A stretch of DNA of 40,713 nucleotides, from positions 1 to 40,713 of the forward strand of contig JAPLES010000028.1 in NCBI GenBank assembly GCA_026391075.1, written 5' to 3'. Both the position numbers and the translations under genes were made by a program. How positions within the stretch are numbered: the stretch's first letter is position 1; the number at the start of each line of letters is the position of its first letter. Below are positions 18,270 through 27,094 of this stretch, one piece after another. Below the pieces are notes generated by a model. It had not been told where the DNA came from. It was given only the letters and a program-made list of their open reading frames with translations, and made no database searches. The DNA comes from Bacteroidota bacterium. GTDB lineage: Bacteria; Bacteroidota; Bacteroidia; Chitinophagales; LD1.

Positions 18270-18932
18270 ATGAATGCTGAAAAATACAAACAGGTTTTGC
18301 AGGAAATTAAACCCTTTCACGCGCAACTGATTGCCGTTTCTAAAACAAAACCGGTCGAGGATATCCTGGAAGTTTACCAAGCAGGACAACGATTATTTGG
18401 TGAGAACAAAGTGCAGGAAATGATTTTGAAACATGAAGCACTTCCTAAAGATATTCAGTGGCACCTCATCGGGCATCTGCAAACAAACAAGGTAAAAATT
18501 ATAGCTCCGTTTGTTTCCATGATTCATTCCGTTGATAGCTTTAAACTGTTGCAGGAAATAAATAAGCAGGCAGAAAAAAACAACCGCATTATTGATTGTT
18601 TACTGCAAATTTTCGTTGCCGATGAAGAAACTAAATTCGGTTTGAGTGAAGAAGAACTCTTCGCGCTTTTATCATCTGCTGAATTTTCAAAACTCAAAAA
18701 CATTCGCATCTGCGGCTTAATGGGTATGGCAACCAATACCGATGATGAAAACAAAATTGCCAATGAGTTTTCTCACTTGAAAAAAATATTCGAAGAGGTT
18801 AAACAGAAATATTTCAACAACGAATCATCCTTCAAAGAACTTTCGATGGGTATGAGTTCCGATTATAAAATTGCCTTACAGCACGGTGCTACTTTCATCC
18901 GTGTAGGCAGTATTATTTTTGGTGAGCGATGA
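18270..18932 (+). CDS. YggS/PLPBP family pyridoxal-phosphate homeostasis protein
   Basis: A 220-residue alanine-racemase-fold barrel that binds PLP but has no catalytic domain partner; family members buffer PLP and affect amino-acid and keto-acid pools. The PLP lysine is K25 in IAVSKTKP. Other signatures are LFGENKVQEM, WHLIGHLQTNKVK, IHSVDS, KFGLSEEE, GLMGMAT and the phosphate-binding LSMGMSSDYKIALQHG followed by RVGSIIFG. Length and motif order are complete. Confidence 0.95.
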   Translation: MNAEKYKQVLQEIKPFHAQLIAVSKTKPVEDILEVYQAGQRLFGENKVQEMILKHEALPKDIQWHLIGHLQTNKVKIIAPFVSMIHSVDSFKLLQEINKQAEKNNRIIDCLLQIFVADEETKFGLSEEELFALLSSAEFSKLKNIRICGLMGMATNTDDENKIANEFSHLKKIFEEVKQKYFNNESSFKELSMGMSSDYKIALQHGATFIRVGSIIFGER

Positions 18933-18987
18933 AACGCCAATGAAACATTGAAAAATGTATTTTCAACTCCGCTAAATCAGAACAGCC

Positions 18988-21084
18988 ATGAAGCATAAAT
19001 TTCTTTTTGTAGCAGCTATCACTTTTCTTCTTTCAACTAATATAGTTGCTCAGTTTGTTCCCACACCCGACCATGTGGTGGTGGTCATGTTAGAGAATCA
19101 CGGTTATGCAGACATCATCGGTTCTGTTGATGCTCCTTATATCAACAGTCTCGCCAATGATACTTTGGGTCCGCTCTTTACCGAATCACACGGAGTTACG
19201 CATCCCAGTCAGCCGAATTATCTCTATCTGTTTTCGGGTGATGACCAAAATGTAATTCTTGATTTTACACCCATAGGTGCTCTGCTTCCATTTACCAGCA
19301 ATAACCTCGGAGCCGAATTATTACAAAACGGAAGAACCTTTGTTGGCTACTCTGAAGATTTACCATCGGTTGGTTTCACTGGTGATGCTTCGGGTGCTTA
19401 TCATCGCAAACATGCGCCCTGGATAAACTGGCAGGATGGCAGCACCAATGGAATTCCTTCTGCACTCAATCAACCTTTCACTTCGTTTCCTTCTAACTAC
19501 AACAACCTGCCTACTTTATCTTTTGTAATTCCTAATCAGGACCACGACATGCATGACGGCACTATCAATCAGGCCGATGTTTGGTTGCAGCAAAATATAA
19601 ATGCCTATGCACATTGGGCTAAGGCAAACAACAGTTTACTCATTATTACTTTCGATGAAGATGACGGAATAATTCCGGGTGCAGGTGCTAATCATATTGC
19701 AACAATTTTTGTGGGGCAAATGGTAAAGCGCGGACAATACAACGAAAACATTGACCACAACAATGTATTGCGAACCATGGAAGAAATGTATTCGCTTCCT
19801 CATGCAGGAAGTAGTGCCGGTGCAACACCAATTACCGATTGCTGGGTTTATAAAACCAATGCTGCTTTTGGTGCAAACCCAACTGCTATTTGTCCGAACA
19901 GTTCTATTCAGCTTTCAGACGTCACTACAAACGTTCCAACAAACTGGCAATGGATTTTTAATGGAGGTAGTCCCGCTTCATCATCTGCACAAAATCCTTC
20001 TGTCACTTATAATAACGCTGGAACGTTTGATGTTACCCTCATCACTTCAAACCAAATAGGTTTCGATACGTTGATCCTTCATAACTATGTTACTGTTCAT
20101 CCAACTCCTGTGCTGCATTTAAGTTCAGATTCATTGAGTATTTGTGTGGGTGATACCGCAACGATTATTGCAACTGGAGCTTCTATTTACAATTGGTTGC
20201 CTTCGGCAAATTTAATTTACAGCAATGGAGGAACCATGAAAGCAAATCCAGCGAGCGATTCTTATTATCAGGTGGTGGGTGCTTCATTCGGCTGTTTGAG
20301 CGATACTTTTACGATTGAAATTACTGTGGACACACTTCTTTATTCTTCCATGATTCTTTCGCCTTCATCAGATACAACAGTTTGTCAAAACACTGTAGCA
20401 AGCTTTTTTGCCGATGCAGCAAATGGCGGAAGTTCACCTTCGTTTCAATGGAAAGTAGATGGAACAAATGCAGGAGCAAATGCGCCAACATTTAGTGCTT
20501 ATGCTTTTGCAAATAACTTTACTGTAAGCTGTTTGTTCACGAGCAGTGCAGGTTGCGCTGTTCCGCATACAATTCAAAGCAACGTTATTCATGTAACCGT
20601 TAGTGCTCCGCCACATCCTGTTATCACTTCAGTTGATTCGCTTCTAACTTCCGATGCAGCAACTTCATATCAATGGTATTACAACGGAAATCCTATTGCA
20701 GGTGCTACTTCACAAACTTACCTTGCCGATAGTAGCGGAGTTTATCGAGTAGAAGCATTTAATGCTGATGGATGTTCAGGAATGTCGAATTCAATTACTG
20801 TTGCATTAGCGGCAAATGCTATTGAAAATATTTCAGCACAAAATTCATTTGCCATCTATCCGAATCCGAATAAGGGAGAATTTGTTTTAAACTTTTTTGA
20901 AAATCAAAAAGGAGAATGCAAGTTGAAGTTGTATGATCTCAAAGGCAGATTAGTTTCAGAACGTTCCGTTTCAGTTTCGAAACAGCAAGTTCCAATTTCA
21001 TTAAACACATTGGAGAAAGGCGCTTATTTTATTTCAGTGGAGATGAACAACCGAAAGGAAGTTCACAAGTTGCTGATAGAATAA
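18988..21084 (+). CDS. Secreted phosphoesterase (PF04185-like) with PKD, Ig-like and T9SS sorting domains
   Basis: A 698-residue exported protein. The signal peptide runs to about residue 21 (MKHKFLFVAAITFLLSTNIVAQ is its length and pattern). Residues 25-280 are an acid phosphatase/phospholipase C-like domain of the alkaline-phosphatase superfamily: VVVVMLENHGYADIIG, APYINSLA, the nucleophile region THPSQPNYLYLFSGD, HDMHDGT, ITFDEDDG and NHIATIFVG. A PKD domain (WQWIFNGGSPAS) begins near 300, followed by two Ig-like segments, and a type A T9SS sorting domain FAIYPNPNKGEFVL...YFISVEMNNR at about 618-698. It probably releases phosphate from organic esters outside the cell or on its surface. The substrate cannot be told. 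Confidence 0.88.
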   Translation: MKHKFLFVAAITFLLSTNIVAQFVPTPDHVVVVMLENHGYADIIGSVDAPYINSLANDTLGPLFTESHGVTHPSQPNYLYLFSGDDQNVILDFTPIGALLPFTSNNLGAELLQNGRTFVGYSEDLPSVGFTGDASGAYHRKHAPWINWQDGSTNGIPSALNQPFTSFPSNYNNLPTLSFVIPNQDHDMHDGTINQADVWLQQNINAYAHWAKANNSLLIITFDEDDGIIPGAGANHIATIFVGQMVKRGQYNENIDHNNVLRTMEEMYSLPHAGSSAGATPITDCWVYKTNAAFGANPTAICPNSSIQLSDVTTNVPTNWQWIFNGGSPASSSAQNPSVTYNNAGTFDVTLITSNQIGFDTLILHNYVTVHPTPVLHLSSDSLSICVGDTATIIATGASIYNWLPSANLIYSNGGTMKANPASDSYYQVVGASFGCLSDTFTIEITVDTLLYSSMILSPSSDTTVCQNTVASFFADAANGGSSPSFQWKVDGTNAGANAPTFSAYAFANNFTVSCLFTSSAGCAVPHTIQSNVIHVTVSAPPHPVITSVDSLLTSDAATSYQWYYNGNPIAGATSQTYLADSSGVYRVEAFNADGCSGMSNSITVALAANAIENISAQNSFAIYPNPNKGEFVLNFFENQKGECKLKLYDLKGRLVSERSVSVSKQQVPISLNTLEKGAYFISVEMNNRKEVHKLLIE

Positions 21085-21087
21085 TTT

Positions 21088-21474
21088 CTACCACACATTT
21101 TCTAAATCCTTCGCTTCGTATTTGTGATTGCGCGTAAAGAAGTAAGAGCTACCCGAAGACTTTTTCAATTGAAGATTATCTTCTCTTTTAAACAAGCGCG
21201 ATAGCAAAGCAATAGGAAAAAGGAAAACAAAAAACACAGCCGAGAGAATTACTTTACTCATTACCGCGCCCATCATCTCTCCCACTTTCAGCCATGCCCA
21301 CGAAATTTTTGAAGTGAGGTAATTGGAGAACATTCCAATCAACCCGAGCAACACACTTAGTGTAAGATAGTAGGCGTGTTGCTTTTGGGTTACAAAAAAC
21401 AATACCACCAAAGCCACACAAAGTGTGAGGATGGTTTCTAGTTCTTTTTCGCGCGTGGCTTTGGGTGCTTTCAT
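21088..21474 (-). CDS. SxtJ-like small membrane protein
   Basis: A 128-residue membrane protein from the MKAPKATREKELETIL start; the reported longer start at 21507 reads into the adjoining repeat and is less likely. Hydrophobic segments lie at about 16-32, 37-57 and 74-95, giving about three membrane passes, followed by a polar tail ending KDLENVW. The basic N-terminus, membrane pattern and position after a carbamoyltransferase and DUF5989 gene match the SxtJ family, named from the saxitoxin cluster. No biochemical function is established. It closes a three-gene operon (carbamoyltransferase, DUF5989, this gene). Confidence 0.7.
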   Translation of the reverse strand: MKAPKATREKELETILTLCVALVVLFFVTQKQHAYYLTLSVLLGLIGMFSNYLTSKISWAWLKVGEMMGAVMSKVILSAVFFVFLFPIALLSRLFKREDNLQLKKSSGSSYFFTRNHKYEAKDLENVW

Positions 21475-21502
21475 CTTTAATTTGTCAAATAGCAAAGAGT
21501 AT

Positions 21503-21599
21503 GTCATGCTGAACGAAGGTTTCCGAAGTGAAGCATCTTGTATTTTTTAAAACGAAATACAAGTTTCCTCGCTTCGCAAAGTCTTGCTCGGAATGACAG
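21503..21599. repeat. GTCATGCTGAAC...GGAATGACAG dispersed hairpin element
   Basis: Ends GTCAT and ATGAC are inverted, and the centre contains CTTGTATTT and AAATACAAG arms around TTTAAAACG. It fills the gap between the DUF5989 and SxtJ-like genes. Related to the GTCATCCTGAGC-type repeat at 29497. Confidence 0.7.
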
Positions 21600-21609
21600 C
21601 CAATAAAAA

Positions 21610-21759
21610 TCAGAACAGCGTGTAAACAAACGGAGCCACTGCCGAGCCGCCACCGATTACAATCAATACACCAATGAGAAGCAAAACAATAATCATGGGA
21701 AGAAGCCACCATTTTTTGCGCTCCATTAAAAATTTCCAGAGGTCTTTTAAGAAATCCAT
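21610..21759 (-). CDS. DUF5989 family single-pass membrane microprotein
   Basis: A 49-residue ORF on the minus strand, starting ATG at 21759 and ending TGA at 21610: MDFLKDLWKFLMERKKWW, then a hydrophobic helix rich in L, I and V (about 19-36), GGGSAVAPFVYTLF at the end. The MDFLxDLWxFxxxRKKxWLxP start and the GGGSAxAPFIYTLF ending are the DUF5989 pattern. These tiny proteins are found beside NodU/CmcH carbamoyltransferases and SxtJ-like proteins, as here (25-bp gap from the carbamoyltransferase). It is probably a membrane partner of that enzyme; this is inferred from genomic association only. Confidence 0.85.
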   Translation of the reverse strand: MDFLKDLWKFLMERKKWWLLPMIIVLLLIGVLIVIGGGSAVAPFVYTLF

Positions 21760-21784
21760 ATTATTTGTTTTAAGTTTTCAGTTG

Positions 21785-23647
21785 CTAATCTAATTTGAAT
21801 TCTTTTCTCCAATCATCTTTTTCTTTCCACTCGGGTTGTTGGGTTTTGCTCAGCAAATAATTTCCAACAACCAAGTAATCCATTTCTGTTCGCATGAAAC
21901 ACTTGTATGCATCTTCCGGTGTGCAAACAGGCGGCTCACCACGCACATTAAAACTTGTATTCACCATTACTGCAAAACCTGTTTTCTGTTTGAATGTGTC
22001 GAGCAATTTCCAATAGCGCTCGTTGGTTTCTTTATGAATTGTTTGTACCCGCGCTGAAAAATCAATGTGTGTAACAGCAGGCAAATCTGAACGCTGAACA
22101 TACAATCGTTCCAATAACGACATGGCGTTATAACCCTCAGGCATTTTATTCCTACGGCTTTCTTTAACCGGAGAAACAATCAGCATGTATGGCGAAGCCG
22201 TATCCAAATCAAAATAGTCTTTGCAGTCTTCTGCTTTTACTGAAGGAGCAAACGGACGAAATCCTTCGCGATATTTTATTTTCAGGTTCAGCTTCTTCTG
22301 CATTTCGGGATTGCGCGCATCGCCCAAAATTGTTCGGTTACCCAGAGCACGAGGTCCAAATTCCATTCTTCCCTGAAACCATCCCACCACATTTCCTTCG
22401 TTGATGATATCAGCAACACGCGAATTGAGTTCATCCAGATTTTCAAACTTCTTCGAAACAGCTTTATACTTTCTTAAATCCTGTTCAATATCTAAATCAG
22501 AAAATTCAGGACCAAGATACGCACCTTGCATTTCATCTTGTGTATTGCAAACTTTTCTTTCCTGATTGAAGTGAATGAAATAAGCAGCTTGTGCTGCACC
22601 CAATGCACCACCCGCATCACCTGCTGCGGGTTGAATGAAAATATCTTTGAACAATTTAGAGCGAAGTAATTTGCCATTGCTTACACAATTCAACGCCACA
22701 CCGCCAGCCATAGTCAAGTAATCGCAATTGGTCAAGTGTTTTGCTTCACTCGCCATTTTAAAAACAATTTCTTCTGTCACCTGCTGAATAGCGTAACCCA
22801 AATCGCAATGATGTTGTTGCAATTCTTCTGCCTCTTCTTTCTTTTTAAAACCAAAAAGCTGTTCCCATTTATCATCATACACCATTCGCAAACCTGTGGC
22901 ATAACTGAAGTATTCCCGGTTAAGCCAAATACTTCCATCATCTTTTATATCAACCAATTTTTCTTTGATGGTCTTAATGTATTCAGCCACTTTTGGAGAA
23001 TCGGGATTGCCATAAGGAGCAAGCCCCATCAATTTGTATTCACCCGAGTTTACTTTGAAACCAAGAAAATAAGTAAAGGCAGAATACAACAACCCAACCG
23101 AATGCGGAAAGCGAAGTTCCTTCAAAATCTCAATCGAGTTTCCTCTACCGATTCCGATAGATGCAGTTGCCCATTCACCTACTCCGTCAATAGTTAGAAT
23201 CGCTGCCTCCTGATATGGCGAAGAATAAAATGCACTCGCGGCATGTGAAAGATGATGTTCAGGAAAAAGAAATTTGACTTTGCTCTTATCGTAACCTTCA
23301 ATCTTCTCTAACTCCTCATGCATGATTCGTTTGAGAAACATTTTCTCCTTTAACCAAACCGGCATTGATTTAATAAACGACACCACTCCTTTCGGTGCAA
23401 AGCCATAATAAGTTTCGAGCAGTCGCTCGAATTTCAAAAGCGGTTTGTCGTAAAATGCAATGGCATCAACATCGTTGATGTTCACGCCAGCATATTTTAA
23501 ACAGAACTGAACAGCATTAATCGGAAAAGATTCATCATGCTTTTTGCGCGTGAAACGTTCTTCCTGCGCAGCAGCAATAATTTTTCCATCCTGAATAATG
23601 GCAGCAGCAGAGTCGTGGTAAAAAGCGGAAATACCGAGAATGGTCAT
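21785..23647 (-). CDS. Carbamoyltransferase, NodU/CmcH family
   Basis: A 620-residue enzyme that transfers a carbamoyl group from carbamoyl phosphate to a hydroxyl on a sugar or small molecule through a carbamoyladenylate. The N-terminal ASKHA-fold domain starts MTILGISAFYHDSAAA, with QEERFTRKKHDESFP, the metal-binding EHHLSHAASAFY (about 130-141), TIDGVGEWAT and KLMGLAPYG. The C-terminal domain has FGPRALGNRTILGDAR (about 428-443), FRPFAPSV and FNVRGEPPVCTPEDA. The protein is full length. The acceptor substrate is unknown; the neighbours are DUF5989 and SxtJ-like, with no glycosyltransferases in the window. Confidence 0.95.
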   Translation of the reverse strand: MTILGISAFYHDSAAAIIQDGKIIAAAQEERFTRKKHDESFPINAVQFCLKYAGVNINDVDAIAFYDKPLLKFERLLETYYGFAPKGVVSFIKSMPVWLKEKMFLKRIMHEELEKIEGYDKSKVKFLFPEHHLSHAASAFYSSPYQEAAILTIDGVGEWATASIGIGRGNSIEILKELRFPHSVGLLYSAFTYFLGFKVNSGEYKLMGLAPYGNPDSPKVAEYIKTIKEKLVDIKDDGSIWLNREYFSYATGLRMVYDDKWEQLFGFKKKEEAEELQQHHCDLGYAIQQVTEEIVFKMASEAKHLTNCDYLTMAGGVALNCVSNGKLLRSKLFKDIFIQPAAGDAGGALGAAQAAYFIHFNQERKVCNTQDEMQGAYLGPEFSDLDIEQDLRKYKAVSKKFENLDELNSRVADIINEGNVVGWFQGRMEFGPRALGNRTILGDARNPEMQKKLNLKIKYREGFRPFAPSVKAEDCKDYFDLDTASPYMLIVSPVKESRRNKMPEGYNAMSLLERLYVQRSDLPAVTHIDFSARVQTIHKETNERYWKLLDTFKQKTGFAVMVNTSFNVRGEPPVCTPEDAYKCFMRTEMDYLVVGNYLLSKTQQPEWKEKDDWRKEFKLD

Positions 23648-23687
23648 AGTTATGTCCGCAAAATAAAAAGTAATTTGATTGCAGGTT

Positions 23688-24623
23688 CTAAGAGAGAGAT
23701 TTCAAAACAACATTCTCAATCTCTTTAAGAATGTCTTCTGAATTATTGCGTGCGAATTTCTTTCCTGTTATTATTTCAAACAGCTCGATATATCGTTCAG
23801 TAATTACATCCACAAATTCATCGGGCATAAACGGCATTACCTGTCCGTCTTTCCCCTGAAAATTGTTTGCCATTAACCACTCGCGCACGAACTCTTTACT
23901 CAATTGCTTTTGCGGTTCGCCCTTCGACTGACGTTCTTCGTAACCTTCCAGATAAAAATAGCGCGATGAATCAGGCGTATGAATTTCATCAATCAACATC
24001 ACCTTGCCATCCGAAATTCCGAATTCATATTTCGTATCTACTAAAATCAATCCTCTTTCGTTCGCCATTTTTTGTCCGCGTTCGAAAATCGCGTGCGTGT
24101 ATTTTTCCATTTGTACATAAACTTCTTCGCTCACAATGTTTCTGCTCAAAATATTTTCGCGGCTAATATCTTCGTCATGTCCTTCCACTGCTTTGGTAGA
24201 TGGTGTAATAATATTCACCGGAAACTTATCGTTCTCCTTTAAACATTCAGGCAAAACAACACCGCACAAAATTCTTTTTCCTGCTTTGTATTCACGCGCA
24301 GCATGACCAGCTAAGTAACCGCGAATAACCATTTCGATTCTTACAGGTTCACACTTCTTACCAATAGAAACATTCGGGTGTGGAACATCTAACAACCAGT
24401 TAGGAACAATATCGCGTGTGGCATCCAAAAAATGTTTTGCAATCTGATTGAGCACCGCTCCTTTATGAGGAATAGGTTTTGGAAGAATATGGTCGAAGGC
24501 AGAAATTCTATCGGTAGCAATTACCACCAGTTTATCGCCTATTGAATAAACATCGCGAACCTTACCGTGGTAAACATTGGTTTGTTTCGAAAAATTGAAA
24601 TTTGTGGTTTGAATAGCGTTCAT
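23688..24623 (-). CDS. purC: Phosphoribosylaminoimidazole-succinocarboxamide synthase
   Basis: Purine biosynthesis enzyme that condenses CAIR with aspartate using ATP to form SAICAR. The 311-residue protein starts [20 protein letters not shown]; a start 9 codons upstream is open but begins in the A/T-rich leader. Motifs: [26 protein letters not shown] at the ATP-binding N-lobe, [62 protein letters not shown]. It is longer than the E. coli form and of the eukaryote/Bacteroidota length class. It lies 111 bp downstream of phoH on the same strand; other pur genes are absent. Confidence 0.97.
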   Translation of the reverse strand: MNAIQTTNFNFSKQTNVYHGKVRDVYSIGDKLVVIATDRISAFDHILPKPIPHKGAVLNQIAKHFLDATRDIVPNWLLDVPHPNVSIGKKCEPVRIEMVIRGYLAGHAAREYKAGKRILCGVVLPECLKENDKFPVNIITPSTKAVEGHDEDISRENILSRNIVSEEVYVQMEKYTHAIFERGQKMANERGLILVDTKYEFGISDGKVMLIDEIHTPDSSRYFYLEGYEERQSKGEPQKQLSKEFVREWLMANNFQGKDGQVMPFMPDEFVDVITERYIELFEIITGKKFARNNSEDILKEIENVVLKSLS

Positions 24624-24734
24624 TTTAAAAAACTTTTTTGCCTTCGGCAATGATTACACAAATAACAGCCAGTGATTTATCAGATAATACAGTTGTGTAA
24701 AAATTCCTTTATCGGTTGCTAATAAAATTTTGCT

Positions 24735-25718
24735 TTATGAATGAGGAGCAACTTCATCAATTGCTCTTGTTTCATTTAGTTTATCGTACGCTTTAATAAT
24801 TTCTTTTACGAGACGGTGGCGCACCACATCGCTTTCGTTCAAATGAATAGTGGAGATTCCTTCAATAGGTTTCAGGATACGCAGCGCAGTATGCAAGCCC
24901 GATTTTATTTTCGGAGGTAAATCAATTTGCGTAGGATCGCCTGTGATAATGCACTTAGATGCCGCGCCAATACGCGTTAGAAACATTTTCAATTGCATGT
25001 CGGTGCAGTTCTGCGCTTCATCTAAAAGAATAAACGAATGGTCGAGCGTTCTTCCGCGCATGAATGCGAGCGGAGCAACTTCAATCACGCGGTTCTCCAT
25101 AAAGTATTTCAGCTTGTCGGCAGGAATCATATCATCGAGCGCATCATAAAGCGGGCGCAGATACGGGTCAATCTTTTCCTTTAAATCTCCGGGAAGAAAT
25201 CCGAGACTCTCTCCCGCTTCTACCGCGGGGCGAGTGAGAATAATTTTCTTCACGTTCTTTTCTTTCAGAGCGCGAACCGCAAGAGCAACGGCTGTGTAAG
25301 TCTTACCTGTTCCTGCGGGACCAATGGCAAACACGATATCGTTCTTCTCGCTTTCCTTCACCATCAGCAATTGATTTTCGGTGCGAGCGCGAACCATAAT
25401 GCCGCCATTGCCATGCACGATAACATCGCTGGTGTCTTTTGCTTTTTGAACTTTATGCCCGGCATCATCGGAGTGAACAATGCTCTCAATATTATCTTCG
25501 GTCAGTTTGCCGTTGCGTTCAATATGGTCAATCATGCGGTCAACCTTTTGTTTGAACATGGCAATGTCACCTTCGCTGCCTTCAGCTTTTATGCTGCTGC
25601 CGCGCGAAACCATTCGAAGCGTTGGAAAATTTTTCTTGATGAAGTTGAAGCGGGAATTGTTTACACCGAAAAAATCAATCGGGTCAATGCCCTCAATGGG
25701 AAGTGTGATTTCAGTCAA
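24735..25718 (-). CDS. PhoH-like ATPase
   Basis: A 327-residue P-loop ATPase of the PhoH/YbeZ type. An N-terminal KH-like region (about 1-110) is followed by Walker A GPAGTGKT (133-140), LTRPAVEAGESLGFLPGDLKEK (about 161-182), Walker B LLDEAQN (231-237) and the sensor region TGDPTQIDLP. Proteins of this group partner with the YbeY endoribonuclease and are linked to RNA metabolism and ribosome quality control; the exact activity is unresolved. Divergent from the SAM hydroxide adenosyltransferase gene across a 213-bp spacer. Confidence 0.93.
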   Translation of the reverse strand: MTEITLPIEGIDPIDFFGVNNSRFNFIKKNFPTLRMVSRGSSIKAEGSEGDIAMFKQKVDRMIDHIERNGKLTEDNIESIVHSDDAGHKVQKAKDTSDVIVHGNGGIMVRARTENQLLMVKESEKNDIVFAIGPAGTGKTYTAVALAVRALKEKNVKKIILTRPAVEAGESLGFLPGDLKEKIDPYLRPLYDALDDMIPADKLKYFMENRVIEVAPLAFMRGRTLDHSFILLDEAQNCTDMQLKMFLTRIGAASKCIITGDPTQIDLPPKIKSGLHTALRILKPIEGISTIHLNESDVVRHRLVKEIIKAYDKLNETRAIDEVAPHS

Positions 25719-25844
25719 ATCGTACTTGTTTTGTGTGCAACAAATTTACGCGGGCATACTGTCTATCAAAATATATCTATCCACATGTTTTCCCACAACT
25801 AGATTTCGTTGGCGAAATTATTTGAAACACTTTTGATTTTCAGC

Positions 25845-25880
25845 AGACAATAGACTTTAGACATAAGACAATAGAAATTA
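25845..25880. repeat. Degenerate TAGAC/GACAATAGA tandem repeat
   Basis: AGACAATAGACTTTAGACATAAGACAATAGA-type run: GACAATAGA occurs twice, separated by CTTTAGACATAA. The same nonamer appears at 38848 inside a signal-peptide coding region. It lies in the 213-bp spacer between phoH and the next gene, where I see no other feature. Confidence 0.6.
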
Positions 25881-25931
25881 CATGCACTTTGCATTTCAAT
25901 CTTCCATCTTCAATTTGAAATTTTCAATCCA

Positions 25932-26702
25932 ATGCCTCTCGTAACCTTTACTTCCGATTTGGGAACGCGCGATTTTTACAGCGCTGCTATTAAAGGGGCT
26001 ATTCTCTCCCATTGCGAAAGCGTTACGTTTATCGACATCAGCCATAACGTGAGTGCGTTTAATATCAAAGAAGCGGCTTTCACTATTCGCAATGCTTATC
26101 CTTATTTTCCGAAGGGAACCATTCATGTGGTGCATGTAAATTCGAGTGAAGGGAAAGGTAAACTGCTGCTGACCTTAATTGACGGACATTATTTTCTGAC
26201 CTTCGACAATGGTATTCTATCTCTCGCGTTTGAGCGCATACCGCACGAAACTTATCAAGTGAATGAAGAATTGCTCGAGAGCGATTCGTTGCTTTACGAA
26301 AACGGAATTGCAAAAGTGATTGAGCTTTTAGCAAAGGAATATCGTCCATCCGATTTTGCGCATTTAACTACCGAAGCCATCAGTTTCAGATTGCTGCAAG
26401 CTTCTACTTCGAAAGGAAATATTCGCGGCTCGGTAGTTTATATTGACCATTTCGGAAATGCCATTACCAATATCGGCCGCAAAATGTTTGAAGAGTTTAT
26501 TGTGACAAAAAACTTTTCGGTGCTCACCAACTCTGCTACCATGCGCAGCATCAGTCAGACTTATTCGGATGTGGAAGAAGGCGAAGCGGTTTGCTTTTTC
26601 AATTCATCGGGCTGGTTAGAAATTGCCATTAATAAAGGCAAGGCAGAAAATCTACTCGGTTTGAAAACCGATGTGTCGAGTGTGTTGGTGATTACGGATT
26701 GA
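25932..26702 (+). CDS. S-adenosyl-L-methionine hydroxide adenosyltransferase family protein (DUF62)
   Basis: A 256-residue protein related to fluorinase and chlorinase; bacterial DUF62 enzymes hydrolyse SAM to adenosine and methionine. The start MPLVTFTSDLGTRDFYSAAIKG keeps the TSDxGxxDxY...KG motif, followed by FIDISHNVSAFNIKEAAF, the HVVHV strand, and the C-terminal GNIRGSVVYIDHFGNAITNI motif that forms the adenosine site. Length is typical. The physiological purpose of SAM hydrolysis by this family remains unclear. Confidence 0.92.
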   Translation: MPLVTFTSDLGTRDFYSAAIKGAILSHCESVTFIDISHNVSAFNIKEAAFTIRNAYPYFPKGTIHVVHVNSSEGKGKLLLTLIDGHYFLTFDNGILSLAFERIPHETYQVNEELLESDSLLYENGIAKVIELLAKEYRPSDFAHLTTEAISFRLLQASTSKGNIRGSVVYIDHFGNAITNIGRKMFEEFIVTKNFSVLTNSATMRSISQTYSDVEEGEAVCFFNSSGWLEIAINKGKAENLLGLKTDVSSVLVITD

Positions 26703-26724
26703 GACCTCTCCCCTAACCGATTTC

Positions 26725-26785
26725 GGCAACTTGCATTTTGTGCCGTAGGAACTATCGCTTTGTAGAAGAAAATTATAGTAGCACA
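26725..26785. repeat. Degenerate TTTGTGCCGTAGG-type repeat remnant
   Basis: GCATTTTGTGCCGTAGGAAC followed by a GTAGAAGAAAATTATAGTAGCAC tail (longer than shown as one motif; read at 26729-26785). It resembles a short dispersed repeat common in Bacteroidota spacers, from memory and not searched. Only one copy is in the window, so support is weak. Confidence 0.35.
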
Positions 26786-26847
26786 CTTACCAGCTCTTTG
26801 GGTGTAATTGTTATAGGTTTGAAAATTATTAACCTAACTTACTAAAA

Positions 26848-27045
26848 ATGAAAAGAACTATTTTTAAATGTGGAGACACAGTAAGAATTAAATCAAAAGG
26901 TATTGTAGCTTATATTGTTATTGACGGAGCCATAACAGTACCATGCCTATCACCTAAAGCCAGTAGTAATTACTGTTGTAGATATTTGGAAAATGGCGAG
27001 GAAAAAGAAACGAGATTTAACTTTTCTGACTTAGAATATCTGTAG
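26848..27045 (+). CDS. Small protein resembling the DUF2158/YodC family
   Basis: A 65-residue ORF, MKRTIFKCGDTVRIKSKGIV... ending NFSDLEYL. The F-K-x-GDxVRxKS start and the C-x-x-x-ENGEEKETRFNFSDLEYL end follow the layout of the DUF2158 (YodC-like) small proteins, which have a GDVVxLKSGGPxMTV start and a C-x-WF-x-G-x-x-x-x-x-F end. The match is by eye and weak in the middle. A TAGGTTTG box (-7-like) lies at 26814-26821, 27 bp before the ATG, with no good -33 partner. Function unknown. Confidence 0.6.
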   Translation: MKRTIFKCGDTVRIKSKGIVAYIVIDGAITVPCLSPKASSNYCCRYLENGEEKETRFNFSDLEYL

Positions 27046-27094
27046 AAAAAATCGTTCTAGCTTTACCATTCCTCCATTCTAAACCACTATTAGA

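Noticed and set aside
24624-24734. Hairpin TTGCC-GAA-GGCAA near AAAAAA/TTTTTT between phoH and purC as a terminator
   Set aside because: Stem is only 5 bp and the T run starts several bases away; not convincing on either strand.
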